From Arthrobacter sp. efr-133-TYG-118 (GTDB taxonomy: Bacteria > Actinomycetota > Actinomycetes > Actinomycetales > Micrococcaceae), in NCBI RefSeq assembly GCF_030209755.1, contig NZ_JARVRH010000004.1:372001-436000 (forward strand): DNA of 64,000 nt. Direction: 5' to 3'. The translations under genes and the position numbers were made by a program. Shown here in pieces: positions 1 to 8,830 of the stretch. Every line of letters begins with the position of its first letter. The stretch's first letter is position 1. Under the pieces are notes generated by a model. That model was not told where the DNA came from. It worked only from the letters and a program-made list of their open reading frames with translations, and did no database searches.

Positions 1-602
1 CAGTCAGCGGACCCGCGCTGGATAGCCGCGATTGCGGTTGCCCCGGCGCCGACGGCGATCGTGTGGTAGTCGGTCTTGGCGAGGCCTGCCTTCGCAGCGA
101 CGAACTGGGTGAGCTCATCGGTTCCCGATCCGAGGTCGGTGACGCCGACGGTCTTGCCCTTGAGGTCAGCGCCCGTTTTCACGTTCGCCTTGGGGCTGCA
201 CATGATGCGTTCTCCCGGGGCGCCCGAAAGCTGCACGAGGTTGATGACGTTCTTGCCCTTGGACTGGAAGTCGACGGTGTGGACATACCACGCACCGGCC
301 ATGTCAACTTGCCCGGATGCCATGGCGTCTTCGGCGCCCACGCCACCCTGGGACTCGGTGGAAAGCTCCATCTTGACGCCGTACTTCTGGTAGAAGCCGA
401 GCTGCTCTGCGAGCTGGTACGGCAGGTAGATCTGCTTGTCGATACCGCCGACCATAAGCTTTACGGTGGGCATCGAGGCGGTGTCCGCGGCAGCGCTGCC
501 GCTTGCCGTGCCGTTGCTGCTTGCAGTGCTGGTGCCGCAGGCCGCGAGGCTCAGGGCGATCACTCCGGCAGCGCCGACGGCGTAGATCTTGTTCTTCATC
601 AT
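1..602 (-). CDS. ABC transporter substrate-binding lipoprotein, NMT1/SsuA type (3' end outside window)
   Basis: This gene reads leftward from an ATG at 602 and runs off the window edge, so about 200 N-terminal residues are visible. The N-terminus has two Lys, a hydrophobic segment and an LAAC lipobox, so the protein is a lipid-anchored solute receptor. After a Ser/Ala/Thr-rich linker comes a periplasmic-binding fold with a LPYQLAEQLGFY segment and a DLKGKTVGV segment. These are typical of the NMT1/THI5/SsuA families, which bind sulfonates, nitrate, thiamine precursors or similar small molecules. An AGAAGGA site precedes the start (ATGATG; either ATG is possible). It is the last gene after the ATPase and permease and is probably co-transcribed with them. 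The substrate cannot be decided from this sequence. Confidence 0.85.
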   Translation of the reverse strand, partial: MMKNKIYAVGAAGVIALSLAACGTSTASSNGTASGSAAADTASMPTVKLMVGGIDKQIYLPYQLAEQLGFYQKYGVKMELSTESQGGVGAEDAMASGQVDMAGAWYVHTVDFQSKGKNVINLVQLSGAPGERIMCSPKANVKTGADLKGKTVGVTDLGSGTDELTQFVAAKAGLAKTDYHTIAVGAGATAIAAIQRGSAD

Positions 603-670
603 GGTTGTGCTTTTCCTTCTATTGTGAGGATTCGAGCGTTGGGTAAGTGTGGATCGAGGGACGGCGGGCG

Positions 671-1561
671 TCAGATCGCCTGGGCTTCGGAACGGTTTGG
701 TGGCCGCCATTTGAGCAGCTTGTGTTCGAGCAAGGTGATGAGGGCTTCGGCGCCGAGCGTGATGACGGAGATGATCACCATGCAGGCGAAGACCGTGTTG
801 GGATCGAAGGTTCCCTGTGCCTGGCTGATGATCAAGCCGATTCCCTGCTGTGCGCCGAGCACTTCAGCGACAAGTGCGCCGATGATTGCGAAGCCGAACG
901 CCGTGTGCAGGCTCGCGATGATCCAGGTCATTGCCGAGGGAATGGTCACGTGGATCGCTACCTGAAGCGGAGATGCACCCAAGACGCGCACGTTTCCGAC
1001 CAGGTTCTGGTCCACTTCACGGACGCCTTGGAAGGCGTTGAAGAAGACGACGAAGAAGACCAGGACTGCTGCGAGCAGCACCTTCGGGAAGGTGCCCAGG
1101 CCGAACGCGACGATGAAGATCGATCCCAGCACGATTCTTGGAATCGAGTTCACGATCCGGATGTACGGTCCGACGACGGCCGAGAGGTACTTGTTCGAGC
1201 CTAGGAGCAGGCCCAGGACGACACCTACAAGCGTTCCGAGCGCGAAGCCCATGAACGCTTCCTGCATGGTGACCCCGAGGTTCTCCCAGATGGTGCCGAA
1301 TGCCGTGCCCTCGGTGAAGAGCTTGACCAGGCTGTTCCAGATTTCGGTCGGCTGGCCGAAGAAGAACTTGTCCACCCAGCCCTCCGTCGTGAACCACTGC
1401 CAGCCACCGATCACGATGACCGCGAGGATGGCACGGCCGCCCCAGACCGAGATGGTGCGGCGGTTCATGGAACGCCGGGCCGAAGCCTTAAGCTCACTCG
1501 CTTGCGCTTGCGCTTGCGTTTGCTCTTGCACGGGAGCACCTCTACTGATTGTGGTTGTCAT
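671..1561 (-). CDS. ABC transporter permease, SsuC/TauC-like
   Basis: A 296-residue integral membrane protein. A Gln/Ala-rich cytoplasmic N-terminus is followed by about six hydrophobic segments and the binding-protein-dependent transport signature around residues 190-220 (FNAFQGVREVDQNLV, then VRVLGASPLQ, the EAA loop). This loop docks on the ATPase. The family imports sulfonates, nitrate, thiamine precursors and related solutes together with an NMT1-type receptor, which lies just downstream. Its ATG overlaps the end of the ATPase gene by 4 nt (ATGA), so the two are translationally coupled. The substrate is not determined. Confidence 0.88.
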   Translation of the reverse strand: MTTTISRGAPVQEQTQAQAQASELKASARRSMNRRTISVWGGRAILAVIVIGGWQWFTTEGWVDKFFFGQPTEIWNSLVKLFTEGTAFGTIWENLGVTMQEAFMGFALGTLVGVVLGLLLGSNKYLSAVVGPYIRIVNSIPRIVLGSIFIVAFGLGTFPKVLLAAVLVFFVVFFNAFQGVREVDQNLVGNVRVLGASPLQVAIHVTIPSAMTWIIASLHTAFGFAIIGALVAEVLGAQQGIGLIISQAQGTFDPNTVFACMVIISVITLGAEALITLLEHKLLKWRPPNRSEAQAI

Positions 1562-2415
1562 GCTGCTACACCCGCCGACTGCTTGTAGGCACGGGTGACT
1601 TCGTCCTTCAAGGACTCCCAGATCTGGCCCTGCAGCTCCAGGAACCGCTCCTCGTGCCGGATCTTCTGGACATCTCCACGCGGCCTGGGCAGATCGATGT
1701 CAAAGACATCCTTGATCGTGCCCGGGCTGCTGGTCATGATGACCACCTTGTCCGCCAGCGCCACTGCCTCGTCGAGGTCGTGCGTGATGAACAGGACAGA
1801 GGGGCGCAGTTCCTCCCAGAGCTGCAGCAGCTCGTTCTGCATGATGGCCTTGGTCTGCACGTCGAGTGCGCCGAAGGGCTCATCCATCAACAGGATCCGC
1901 GGGTTGTTGATCAGCGCCGCCGCCATGGCGACGCGCTTGCGCATACCGCCGGACAACTGGTGCGGATACCGGTCCTCGAAGCCGGCCAGGCCCACGCGGC
2001 GCAACCAGTCCCTTGCGAGCAAGGTGGCTTCCTTCTTGGGCGTCCCAAGCAGGACCGGGCCGATCAAGACGTTCCCGAGAACGGTCTTCCACGGGAAGAG
2101 CGCATCTGCTTGGAACATGTAGCTGACGCCGTTGGTGATGCCGTCAACGAGCTGGTCGTGGACTTTCACCGAGCCGGCGCTTGGCCGCTCCAGGCCGGAA
2201 ACCTGGGCCAGGGTGGTCGACTTGCCGCAGCCCGTCGGTCCGACGATCGCGCAGAACTCTCCGGGTTCGACCCTCAGCGTTACATCGCGGATGGCAGTGA
2301 ATGTCTCGTGCTTGGGGGTGAGGTAGCGCTTGGTCAACCCGACAATGTCGATGCCTGCGGCGACCTCGGCCCTCTCGGGGGCCCCGGGCGGCCGGTTGGG
2401 ATGGATAGCATTCAT
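1558..2415 (-). CDS. ABC transporter ATP-binding protein, SsuB/TauB-like
   Basis: A 285-residue nucleotide-binding subunit that energises the adjacent permease. Visible motifs in order are Walker A GPTGCGKST (about residue 59), Q-loop region MFQADALFPW, ABC signature LSGGMRKR, Walker B ILLMDEPFGALD, and switch His in FITHDLDEA. It is the first gene of the leftward three-gene importer operon, with a GAGAGGT site 9 nt before its ATG. The 265-bp region to the divergent response regulator carries a GTGA-N6-TCAC dyad that could serve this promoter. Length and motifs are normal for the SsuB/TauB group. Confidence 0.9.
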   Translation of the reverse strand: MNAIHPNRPPGAPERAEVAAGIDIVGLTKRYLTPKHETFTAIRDVTLRVEPGEFCAIVGPTGCGKSTTLAQVSGLERPSAGSVKVHDQLVDGITNGVSYMFQADALFPWKTVLGNVLIGPVLLGTPKKEATLLARDWLRRVGLAGFEDRYPHQLSGGMRKRVAMAAALINNPRILLMDEPFGALDVQTKAIMQNELLQLWEELRPSVLFITHDLDEAVALADKVVIMTSSPGTIKDVFDIDLPRPRGDVQKIRHEERFLELQGQIWESLKDEVTRAYKQSAGVAA

Positions 2416-2505
2416 AACGCTAAGACCTCTCTGTCTTTAAGTTCGTTTTTCCAGCGGAAGCTTGCGCCGTCACCCGGATCCCTTCATTGGGAGTCCGACG
2501 AATTC

Positions 2506-2519
2506 GTGATGTGGATCAC
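2506..2519. promoter_or_regulatory. Candidate Crp/GlxR-type operator (GTGA-N6-TCAC)
   Basis: The sequence GTGATGTGGATCAC is an inverted repeat matching the core of Crp/GlxR sites (TGTGA-N6-TCACA). It lies 91 bp from the importer ATPase start and 161 bp from the response regulator start, between two divergent units. Binding by a Crp-family protein is inferred only from the match. Confidence 0.4.
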
Positions 2520-2679
2520 TGGAACTGTGTAAAGCTTAGGAAGGGTTCATCCGGGCCAGAAGTCTTCAGTAAGTTGTGCGCCTTAGCCGCAAAAGTGCAC
2601 GTTTTGTGCGTTTTCTGCCGTCGCTTCAACTACCCGGGAAATGCCCGCACCATTGCGGACAAGGAAAGGAGCGCGGACG

Positions 2680-3348
2680 TTGATTAAGACATTGGTGGTT
2701 GACGACGATTTCCGGGTCGCCGGAATCCACGCTGCCCGCGTGGCCAGGGTTGACGGTTTCGAATGCGTCGGTCAGGTGTACAGCGCCGCAGCCGCGCGGG
2801 AGGCGATCGAGCGCCTCAACCCGGACTTGCTCTTGCTGGATGTACACCTTCCGGACGAGGACGGGATCTCAATGCTGCGGTCCCTGCAGGCTTCCGGAAC
2901 CGACGTTGATTGCATCATCATCACCGCTGCCCAGGACTTGGCCACCGTCAAGTCAGCAATGACGAGCGGCGCGGTCTATTACCTCGTCAAGCCCTTCAGC
3001 TTTGACCGGCTCCGCACGCAGCTCGAGGCGTACCGGATCTGGCGGCAGGAGCTGGATTCCGCTTCAACTGCCGACCAAGCCACTATTGACGGCCTCTACA
3101 ACGCGCGCTCGGCGGGGGTAAGGACCGTCGCCCCGGCGCCGCGCCTGCAGCCCACCATGCAGAAAGCGCTCGACGCCGTCCGCGCCGCCGGGGGTCCCAT
3201 CAGCGCCGCTGAGATCGCCGAGCAGCTCGGTGTCAGCCGCCCGACGGCCCAGCGCTACCTCAGCGTTCTGGAGCGCAAGGGTCTTCTCACACTGGATCTT
3301 ACGTATGGCAGCACCGGCCGCCCGCTCAACTCCTACACCGTGAGTTGA
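2680..3348 (+). CDS. Response regulator, CitB/DcuR family (orphan)
   Basis: A 222-residue two-component regulator. The N-terminal receiver domain has the acidic pair in VVDDDF, the phosphoacceptor Asp in LLLLDVHLPD (about residue 53), Thr/Ala in IITAA and Lys in YLVKPF. The C-terminal helix-turn-helix (about 170-215, AAEIAEQLGVSRPTAQRYL) is that of the CitB/DpiA group, which controls uptake of citrate, C4-dicarboxylates and similar acids. I place the start at TTG 2680 because AAGGAG lies 8 nt before it. The ATG at 2641 would add 13 residues not needed for the receiver fold. No sensor kinase is nearby; the divergent neighbour is an ABC importer, a possible target. Confidence 0.85.
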   Translation: MIKTLVVDDDFRVAGIHAARVARVDGFECVGQVYSAAAAREAIERLNPDLLLLDVHLPDEDGISMLRSLQASGTDVDCIIITAAQDLATVKSAMTSGAVYYLVKPFSFDRLRTQLEAYRIWRQELDSASTADQATIDGLYNARSAGVRTVAPAPRLQPTMQKALDAVRAAGGPISAAEIAEQLGVSRPTAQRYLSVLERKGLLTLDLTYGSTGRPLNSYTVS

Positions 3349-3375
3349 GTCGGGAGTGGCCGGGCTTCTTCTTGA

Positions 3376-3936
3376 TTACTCGGCTGCGGGTTCGCCTTGC
3401 TTCACGAGGGCAGCCTCGAGGTTGATCTTCACTTTGTCGCTCACCAGGAAACCGCCAGTCTCCAAAGCTGCGTTCCACGTCAGTCCGAAGTCCTTCCGAC
3501 TGATCTCGGTTTCGGCTGAGAACCCGGCGCGGGTCGCGCCGAAAGGATCAACCGCGACGCCGGTGAACTCGACTTCCAGCTCCACCGGCTTGGTGATCCC
3601 CCGGATGGTGAGGTCGCCCGTGAGAGTGTAGTCCTCGCCGTCGCCCTCTACGCTGGTGGCCCGGAAGGTCATCTCCGGGAACTTCTCGACGTCGAAAAAG
3701 TCGGCGCCGCGGACGTGGCCGTCACGGTTGGCGTCGCCGGAGTCGAAGCTCGCGGTCTTGACGGTTGCGTGGAGGGACGCGTCGGCCAGGGACTCGCGCA
3801 CGCGGGCCTCGGCGCTTGCTTCCGTGAAGCGGCCGCGGACCTTGCTGATGCCGGCGTGCCGGACACTGAAGCCAATCTCGCTGTGGGACATGTCCAGCAG
3901 CCAGGTGCCTGAAGTCAAACCTGCGGGAAGAGTCAT
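3376..3936 (-). CDS. YceI family protein
   Basis: A 186-residue protein of the YceI family, a lipocalin-like barrel that binds polyisoprenoid or similar amphiphilic ligands. Family hallmarks seen are the N-terminal WLLDMSHSEIGFSVRH, the central GHVRGADFFDVEKFPEMTF, LTGDLTIRGITKPVEL, and the C-terminal ISRKDFGLTWN. There is no signal peptide, as in many actinobacterial cytoplasmic members. AGGAG lies before the ATG. It converges on the response regulator and follows the flavodoxin gene by 102 nt on the same strand, so the two could share a transcript. The exact ligand is unknown. Confidence 0.92.
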   Translation of the reverse strand: MTLPAGLTSGTWLLDMSHSEIGFSVRHAGISKVRGRFTEASAEARVRESLADASLHATVKTASFDSGDANRDGHVRGADFFDVEKFPEMTFRATSVEGDGEDYTLTGDLTIRGITKPVELEVEFTGVAVDPFGATRAGFSAETEISRKDFGLTWNAALETGGFLVSDKVKINLEAALVKQGEPAAE

Positions 3937-4038
3937 TTTGGATCTCCTGTTTCGAAAGAACTTCGCGTGGATCGATCCCTTCCACCCTTGTTGAGCCGGA
4001 ACTTGAAGTCAAGGACTCCAGGGCGACCCAGCCCTTGC

Positions 4039-4578
4039 CTAAGCCGCGGGGGTAGCCAATCCAGCCAGGAAGTCCTCGGTAAACCGCCTCACCCCGTCCC
4101 ATTCGGTGTAGACGTAGTCGCGCGAGGTATCCGTGTCCAGGCTGCCCCTGTCGCGGGCGATCTTCTTCATTATTGCGCGTTTGAGGAAACCGTAATGGGT
4201 GTAGAGGAGGGCGCCGCTGAAGAGCCCCACGTGGGCCGGACGCCACCCCGTCTCAGCCTCGAACTTCTCCACATAACCCTCGGCGTTCTCCTCATCACCC
4301 TGGGCAGCAAGGCTGACTGAGAAGAACGCGGAGGGGAGTCGCTGAAGCGCGGCGGTGTTTTTCCGTACAAAGTCCCGGACATAGCCTTCGTGCTTGCCCA
4401 CATGGACGGATGCACCCACCACGACGGCGTCGTAACCGTCCGGCAGGGCATCCCCGGTTTTCTTGATGTCCGCCGTCTGCGCCTCGTGGCCGTGGCCCCG
4501 AGCGACGTCGGCAATATACTCAGCGATCTGGGCCGTCTGTCCTTCAACGGTCCCGTAAGCAACGTAGATTTTGGCCAT
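4039..4578 (-). CDS. Flavodoxin-domain protein, HemG-like
   Basis: A 179-residue flavodoxin-fold protein. The N-terminus IYVAYGTVEGQTAQIAEYIA contains the FMN phosphate loop. The middle DAVVVGASVHVGKHEGYVRDF and FFSVSLAA resemble the menaquinone-dependent protoporphyrinogen dehydrogenase (HemG) subgroup. Actinobacteria normally make haem through coproporphyrin, so a HemG role is doubtful and a general FMN electron carrier is as likely. An upstream extension in the same frame lacks family similarity, so the ATG at 4578 is chosen although its ribosome site is weak. It is divergent from the DUF2254 gene. Confidence 0.8.
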   Translation of the reverse strand: MAKIYVAYGTVEGQTAQIAEYIADVARGHGHEAQTADIKKTGDALPDGYDAVVVGASVHVGKHEGYVRDFVRKNTAALQRLPSAFFSVSLAAQGDEENAEGYVEKFEAETGWRPAHVGLFSGALLYTHYGFLKRAIMKKIARDRGSLDTDTSRDYVYTEWDGVRRFTEDFLAGLATPAA

Positions 4579-4684
4579 ATGCCAGTGTGTCCCGCTCCGT
4601 GCGGCCGTTATAGGGTCCAAGGTCCTCCGGGAATTCACAAGCCTCCCCTTGACTGGCGGGCACCCTCGGTCGAGAGTGACACTT

Positions 4685-6019
4685 GTGAGGCGTGAGGCCG
4701 TTCGGGAGTATCTGGCGAGTGCCCTGTGGGCGATGCCGACCTGCGCCGTCATCCTCGCGATCATCGCGGGCGCGGGCCTTTCCGCGGTGCAGCTCGACGC
4801 TACGTCACCCTTCGCCGTCCTCCTCTTCCAAGGGACATCCGACGACGCGCGGAACCTGCTCATCGGGATCGCGAGCACCATGGTGACTGTCATCGCCGTC
4901 GTCCTCGGACTGACCGTCGTGGCACTGCAGCTCGCGTCGACGCAGTTCAGCCCCCGGCTGCTGCGGAACTTCCTGCGCGACATTCCCAACCAGGTAACGC
5001 TCAGCGCCTTCGTGGCCACGTTCGCATACAGCACGGCCGGCCTCTACACGGTCGGCATCGCCGCCGGACAGCGCACCCAGGACTACCCTCGCCTCGCGGT
5101 GAGCGGCGCACTCCTGCTGCTGTTCGTGAGCATGGTCATGCTCGTCTTCTTCGCCCACCATCTGTCCCATTCGATCCAGGTGGACCAAGTCATGAAGGGC
5201 GTCGAGAAAGCCACCCTCAAGGTGATCGAGCGGTCATTCGTCCCCGGTGATCCCGGAATCCGCATGCCAAACCCTCCGCCCGGCGCCACCGCTTTGCTGG
5301 TGCCGCAGTCGGGATATGTCCAAGCCTTCCATGTCGAGGCGTTCGTCGGGGTGCTCGCGAGCCGGGGCCTCACTGCCCGGATGGTGCCCATGATCGGCCG
5401 ACACGTCGTCGCGGGATCCCCGCTCGCCTGGGTGTGGGAGACCACCGGCGACGGCGCGCGTCCTCTTGCCCCCGACGGCGGCGCTGAACTCCGCCGGGCG
5501 CTCGCCGAGAGCGTGCGGATCGGTTACGAGCGGACCCTTGAGCAGGACGTCGCCTTCGGGATCCGGCAACTCGCCGACGTCGCGTCCAAAGCGCTCTCGC
5601 CCGCGATCAACGACCCCTACACTGCGAACCAAGCGGTGGACCATCTCGCCTCGATCCTCGCGGCCCTCTCGCTCCGGCAGCACGGGCCGCAGGCCGTTGC
5701 GGACGCGCAAGGCACCGTAAGACTTTACGTACCGGCCCGCGATTTCGCCTATCTCGTGGATCTGGCCCTCGGACAGGTGCGACGCTACGGCGCGAACGAG
5801 CCTCGCGTCGTCAGGGCCCTGTTGCGCGCGTGCCGTGAGCTTGTGTGGTTCGGCGACGCAGCCCACCACGCCGTCGTGCGGCATTACGTCGAGACCCTCA
5901 TGAGCGATGTGGCCCGGCTTGTGGCCCAGCCAGCCGATCGCGAACCCCTCCTCGCGGAGGGCGCGGCGCTGTTCGACGCCTTCGACGACGCCGACGGCGC
6001 GAGCGACGCCGCAAACTAA
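4685..6019 (+). CDS. DUF2254 membrane protein
   Basis: A 444-residue predicted membrane protein of the DUF2254 family. The N-terminal third has four hydrophobic segments (about residues 15-35, 60-85, 110-130, 145-165). Between the second and third is the conserved VVALQLASTQFSPRLLRNFLRD. The C-terminal two thirds are soluble and hold the conserved DVASKALSPAINDPYTA. The GTG at 4685 is chosen because it opens directly into the family N-terminus; an earlier ATG adds unrelated residues that overlap the divergent flavodoxin. No biochemical function is established for the family. It converges on the APC permease with a 12-nt gap. Confidence 0.88.
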   Translation: MRREAVREYLASALWAMPTCAVILAIIAGAGLSAVQLDATSPFAVLLFQGTSDDARNLLIGIASTMVTVIAVVLGLTVVALQLASTQFSPRLLRNFLRDIPNQVTLSAFVATFAYSTAGLYTVGIAAGQRTQDYPRLAVSGALLLLFVSMVMLVFFAHHLSHSIQVDQVMKGVEKATLKVIERSFVPGDPGIRMPNPPPGATALLVPQSGYVQAFHVEAFVGVLASRGLTARMVPMIGRHVVAGSPLAWVWETTGDGARPLAPDGGAELRRALAESVRIGYERTLEQDVAFGIRQLADVASKALSPAINDPYTANQAVDHLASILAALSLRQHGPQAVADAQGTVRLYVPARDFAYLVDLALGQVRRYGANEPRVVRALLRACRELVWFGDAAHHAVVRHYVETLMSDVARLVAQPADREPLLAEGAALFDAFDDADGASDAAN

Positions 6020-6031
6020 GGTTTGCGTGCG

Positions 6032-7423
6032 TCATTCGATTTCTGCTTCGGCGGCCACGTTGCGGATGCCGCGGGGGCGTCCTGCTTTGGTCCAGGCCCG
6101 GTAGAGGAGGCCCGCGACGGCGACGGCGGCGGCGAGGCTGACGATGGGGAACCCGCGGGAGAGATTGGCAACGAGGGTGAAGGCCACGACGAGGGCTCCG
6201 ACAGTATTGAGGATGAAGACTCCCGGCTGGCGTTCCTTGCGGGCCAAGAGCGCCATGGAGACCAGACCGCCGAGGAAGCTGAGGAAGACCGCGACTGCGT
6301 AGAACAGGACAAGCTCCTGGTCGTTGCCGCCGGCGATGGCTGTCACGGCACCGGCCAGGACGATGAACACCGCCACACCCCAATAGGGCGTGTGGTGGTG
6401 GTTGGTACGGCCCAGGGAGAGAGGAAGGACGCCGACGGTCTCACCGTTGGGGTTGATGTGGCGCGCGAGGGCTTTGAGCAGGCCCGGCCCAGCCTGGAAG
6501 CCCGAGGAAGCCGCCGAGAGCAGCAGCAAGGTAGTGACGAGCTGGAACGCGGCGAACACGGGCGCCGGGGCAGCGAGGCGGGCGAGCTCGGCGATCTGCG
6601 TGCTGTCTTTTGGAGGGATGCCGACGTGCAGCTGCGCGGCCTCGAGGGCGAGACCCAGCGTGATAGTGCCGACGATGGCGAGAGTCAGCCAGAGGGTGAG
6701 CTGCCCGAAACGGCGCTTCCCGTCATTGCCGAGCTGACCGAGCTGGGCGACCGCCGAGGTCGCCGCTTCCACACCGGTGGCCATGGCCATGGCGACGGGG
6801 AACGCAAGCACCACGGCAAGGACTGGTGGATGCCCGGGAGCGCCGACGATCGTGCCGAGCGGTTGAGGTGCAGCGCCCAGACCGTAGGCAAGGACGACAA
6901 CGGAAACGACGATAAAGGCCATGGTCATCGCTGCGAAAACCAACCTGCCAAGGTGACCGAACCAGGTCGCGGCGCCGACAAGGACCACCAACCCCAGCCC
7001 GAGCAGCAAACGCCAGGGAGCAAGAGCAGGAAAATAGGCGATCACCGCCGAGGACCCCGCCGAGACGCTGATCGCGATAGTGAGCAGGAAGTCCACTACC
7101 AGCGCACCAATCGGGATGAAGGACCAGCCATCTCCGAAGGCCTCACCCACCGCAGCCGGTGCCCCGCCGCCTCTCGGGTAGCGCGCGACGAGCTGCCGGT
7201 AGTTCACGATGACCAAGGCGACGATGGCCACCACCACGACCATCGCCGGGACCAGCAACGCCAAATCACCATTCAGGGCGCGCAGGGCCGCTTCAATGGC
7301 GTAGGCGACAGAGGAGACAGGGTCGGCCATGACCGCGAAGGCAAACGCCAGCAGCAGTGCGGTGCGGGAGCGCAAGCCTCTTCCCAGGCCACCTCCGGTG
7401 GACGCTCCGCTCGGAATTTTCAC
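6032..7423 (-). CDS. APC superfamily amino acid/polyamine-type permease
   Basis: A 463-residue permease with about 12 membrane segments. TM1 carries DPVSSVAYAIEA, followed by YRQLVARYPRGGGAPAAVGEAFG, both typical of the APC superfamily subgroup that includes YdaO-like transporters. Later loops include FPVAMAMATGVEAATSAVAQLGQ. It starts at GTG 7423 with CGGAG 8 nt upstream. The protein should import amino acids or related cations by proton or sodium symport, but the substrate is unknown. It stands alone between DUF2254 (tail to tail) and the SnoaL-like gene. Confidence 0.82.
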   Translation of the reverse strand: MKIPSGASTGGGLGRGLRSRTALLLAFAFAVMADPVSSVAYAIEAALRALNGDLALLVPAMVVVVAIVALVIVNYRQLVARYPRGGGAPAAVGEAFGDGWSFIPIGALVVDFLLTIAISVSAGSSAVIAYFPALAPWRLLLGLGLVVLVGAATWFGHLGRLVFAAMTMAFIVVSVVVLAYGLGAAPQPLGTIVGAPGHPPVLAVVLAFPVAMAMATGVEAATSAVAQLGQLGNDGKRRFGQLTLWLTLAIVGTITLGLALEAAQLHVGIPPKDSTQIAELARLAAPAPVFAAFQLVTTLLLLSAASSGFQAGPGLLKALARHINPNGETVGVLPLSLGRTNHHHTPYWGVAVFIVLAGAVTAIAGGNDQELVLFYAVAVFLSFLGGLVSMALLARKERQPGVFILNTVGALVVAFTLVANLSRGFPIVSLAAAVAVAGLLYRAWTKAGRPRGIRNVAAEAEIE

Positions 7424-7540
7424 GGGGATCTCCGGTTCCAGGACAGACTTATCGACCTGCCGACCAGACTTCCCGGCTCACCTCCGAATGCCTCCCGCCC
7501 GCAGCTAGGAGCACGGGCGGGAGACGCTATTGCGGACTCG

Positions 7541-7954
7541 CTACTGGGGTACGACGCCGATCTGCTGCATGAGGCTCAGGTTGTTCGTGGTTCCCCAGTG
7601 CTCAGCCACTTTGCCGTCCTCGACGCGAATAATGTCAGTACTGTCGAATTCGACGCTGTTGCCCGATGCTGGAACGCCCGCCATGTCTCCGCGGTGCGTA
7701 CCCGTCATAACCACGTGGCACGCCTCCAGGTTTCCGTCAGCCAGCGCCGGCTCGATCGTCTTGACCTTGATGTCCGGGAACGCCGTCCGGATGGCGTTGA
7801 CGAAGAACCGGGCGCCCTCCTTGCCGGGCGGTTGCCCTGGAAGGGCCTGTTCGTGATCGATCAAGTTATCCGTAGCCAGTTCATCAATGAGATCGAGATT
7901 TCCACCCTCGAGGATCTCTTTGTAAAAGCGCTCGATCAGTTTGCTGCCAGCCAT
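7541..7954 (-). CDS. SnoaL-like/ester cyclase family protein
   Basis: A 137-residue single-domain protein of the SnoaL-like (NTF2-like cone) superfamily. It has the family pattern LIERFYKEILEGGNLDLIDELATDNLIDHEQ, then AFPDIKVKTIEPALADGNL, and the ending DIIRVEDGKVAEHWGT with its conserved W. Members are often annotated as ester cyclases or polyketide cyclases, but most are uncharacterised. The ATG at 7954 has a perfect AAGGAG 6 nt upstream, so the longer frame from 7999 is rejected. It is the nearest gene downstream of the DUF1326/DUF2182 pair on the same strand. Confidence 0.87.
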   Translation of the reverse strand: MAGSKLIERFYKEILEGGNLDLIDELATDNLIDHEQALPGQPPGKEGARFFVNAIRTAFPDIKVKTIEPALADGNLEACHVVMTGTHRGDMAGVPASGNSVEFDSTDIIRVEDGKVAEHWGTTNNLSLMQQIGVVPQ

Positions 7955-7999
7955 TTCCGACTCCTTCTTGAATGAAACCGTCCCATTTTTCCCCCGCAC

Positions 8000-8830
8000 C
8001 TACATCCCGGCTCCAGACGCCATCCCCGGCGCAAAGGCGATGGCGGCTGCGATCAGGGCCAGCGCCACCGCGACCGATCGCTTAGCGAGCCGCCTCCACG
8101 GGAGCATTTTCTCCAAGGCGATGAATGCCCCCACCACAGCCATCCAGCCGACGCTCATCACGCCTAGCGCGAAGAGCGCCACCATCAGCGCCCAGCAGCA
8201 AGCAACGCACCACGCGCCGTGCTCGAGTCCAAGGCGTAGCGCGCCAAAGGTCCCGTAGCGGATACGGCGCAGGATGAAGTCCATAGGCGTCCGGCATTTC
8301 ATCAGAGAGACGTTCTTGGCCGGCGTGAGCTGGTAGACGGCCGCGACAAAAATCACTCCAGCTGCCAGGTACCGACCGCCCGGATCGGAGGCAAACAAAC
8401 CGGGGATGAGGGACGCGACTATTGCGTAGACCGCGTACGCGGCGAGGCCGAAGATCGTCCACGAGATCAGGTAGCCGGCAACGAACACTGCCGTGGAACC
8501 CGGAGGGGCGTAGCGCCCGGTCTCGCGGCGGTGGTGGGTGATCCGGGCGTAAGCGACAACCATGGGCGCCACCGACGGAAACATCATCGCCGCGAGCATC
8601 ACCACCCAGGTGGTGAGAAAGAAGCCAAGCGGTCCCGGATCTGTCCAACGCCCCATGTCCATCCCGGACGTTTGCACGGCAGAAACGATCCAGCTCACGG
8701 CCGCTAGGACAAGGAGCATAGCGACCAGACCGGCCTCGCGCAGGTCGATCCTGAGAGCTGCGGCGCGCGGCGTACCGCCCGCCACAGCTCCACGGATCAA
8801 CTTTCTACGAGGCAGGTGCCCGGCAGTCAT
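8000..8830 (-). CDS. DUF2182 membrane protein, probable metal (copper) handling
   Basis: A 276-residue protein with about six or seven membrane segments. Conserved DUF2182 features are VVMLAAMMFPSVAPM, the LMKCRTPMDF loop, and a Cys/His segment (EHGAWCVACCWALM) near residue 215 within a membrane span. The family is described as predicted metal-binding membrane proteins, and a relative has been reported as a copper chaperone for a polyphenol oxidase; transfer of that role here is inference. The start overlaps the end of the DUF1326 gene by 4 nt (ATGA), so the two proteins are coupled and probably act together. Confidence 0.85.
   Translation of the reverse strand: MTAGHLPRRKLIRGAVAGGTPRAAALRIDLREAGLVAMLLVLAAVSWIVSAVQTSGMDMGRWTDPGPLGFFLTTWVVMLAAMMFPSVAPMVVAYARITHHRRETGRYAPPGSTAVFVAGYLISWTIFGLAAYAVYAIVASLIPGLFASDPGGRYLAAGVIFVAAVYQLTPAKNVSLMKCRTPMDFILRRIRYGTFGALRLGLEHGAWCVACCWALMVALFALGVMSVGWMAVVGAFIALEKMLPWRRLAKRSVAVALALIAAAIAFAPGMASGAGM

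Noticed and set aside
4579-5034. N-terminal extension of the flavodoxin frame
   Set aside because: The extra 152 residues overlap the divergent DUF2254 gene and have no flavodoxin similarity.
6023-7975. A 650-codon open frame on the plus strand
   Set aside because: It runs antisense through the APC permease and SnoaL-like genes and shows no family features; the opposite strand has clear membrane and domain patterns.
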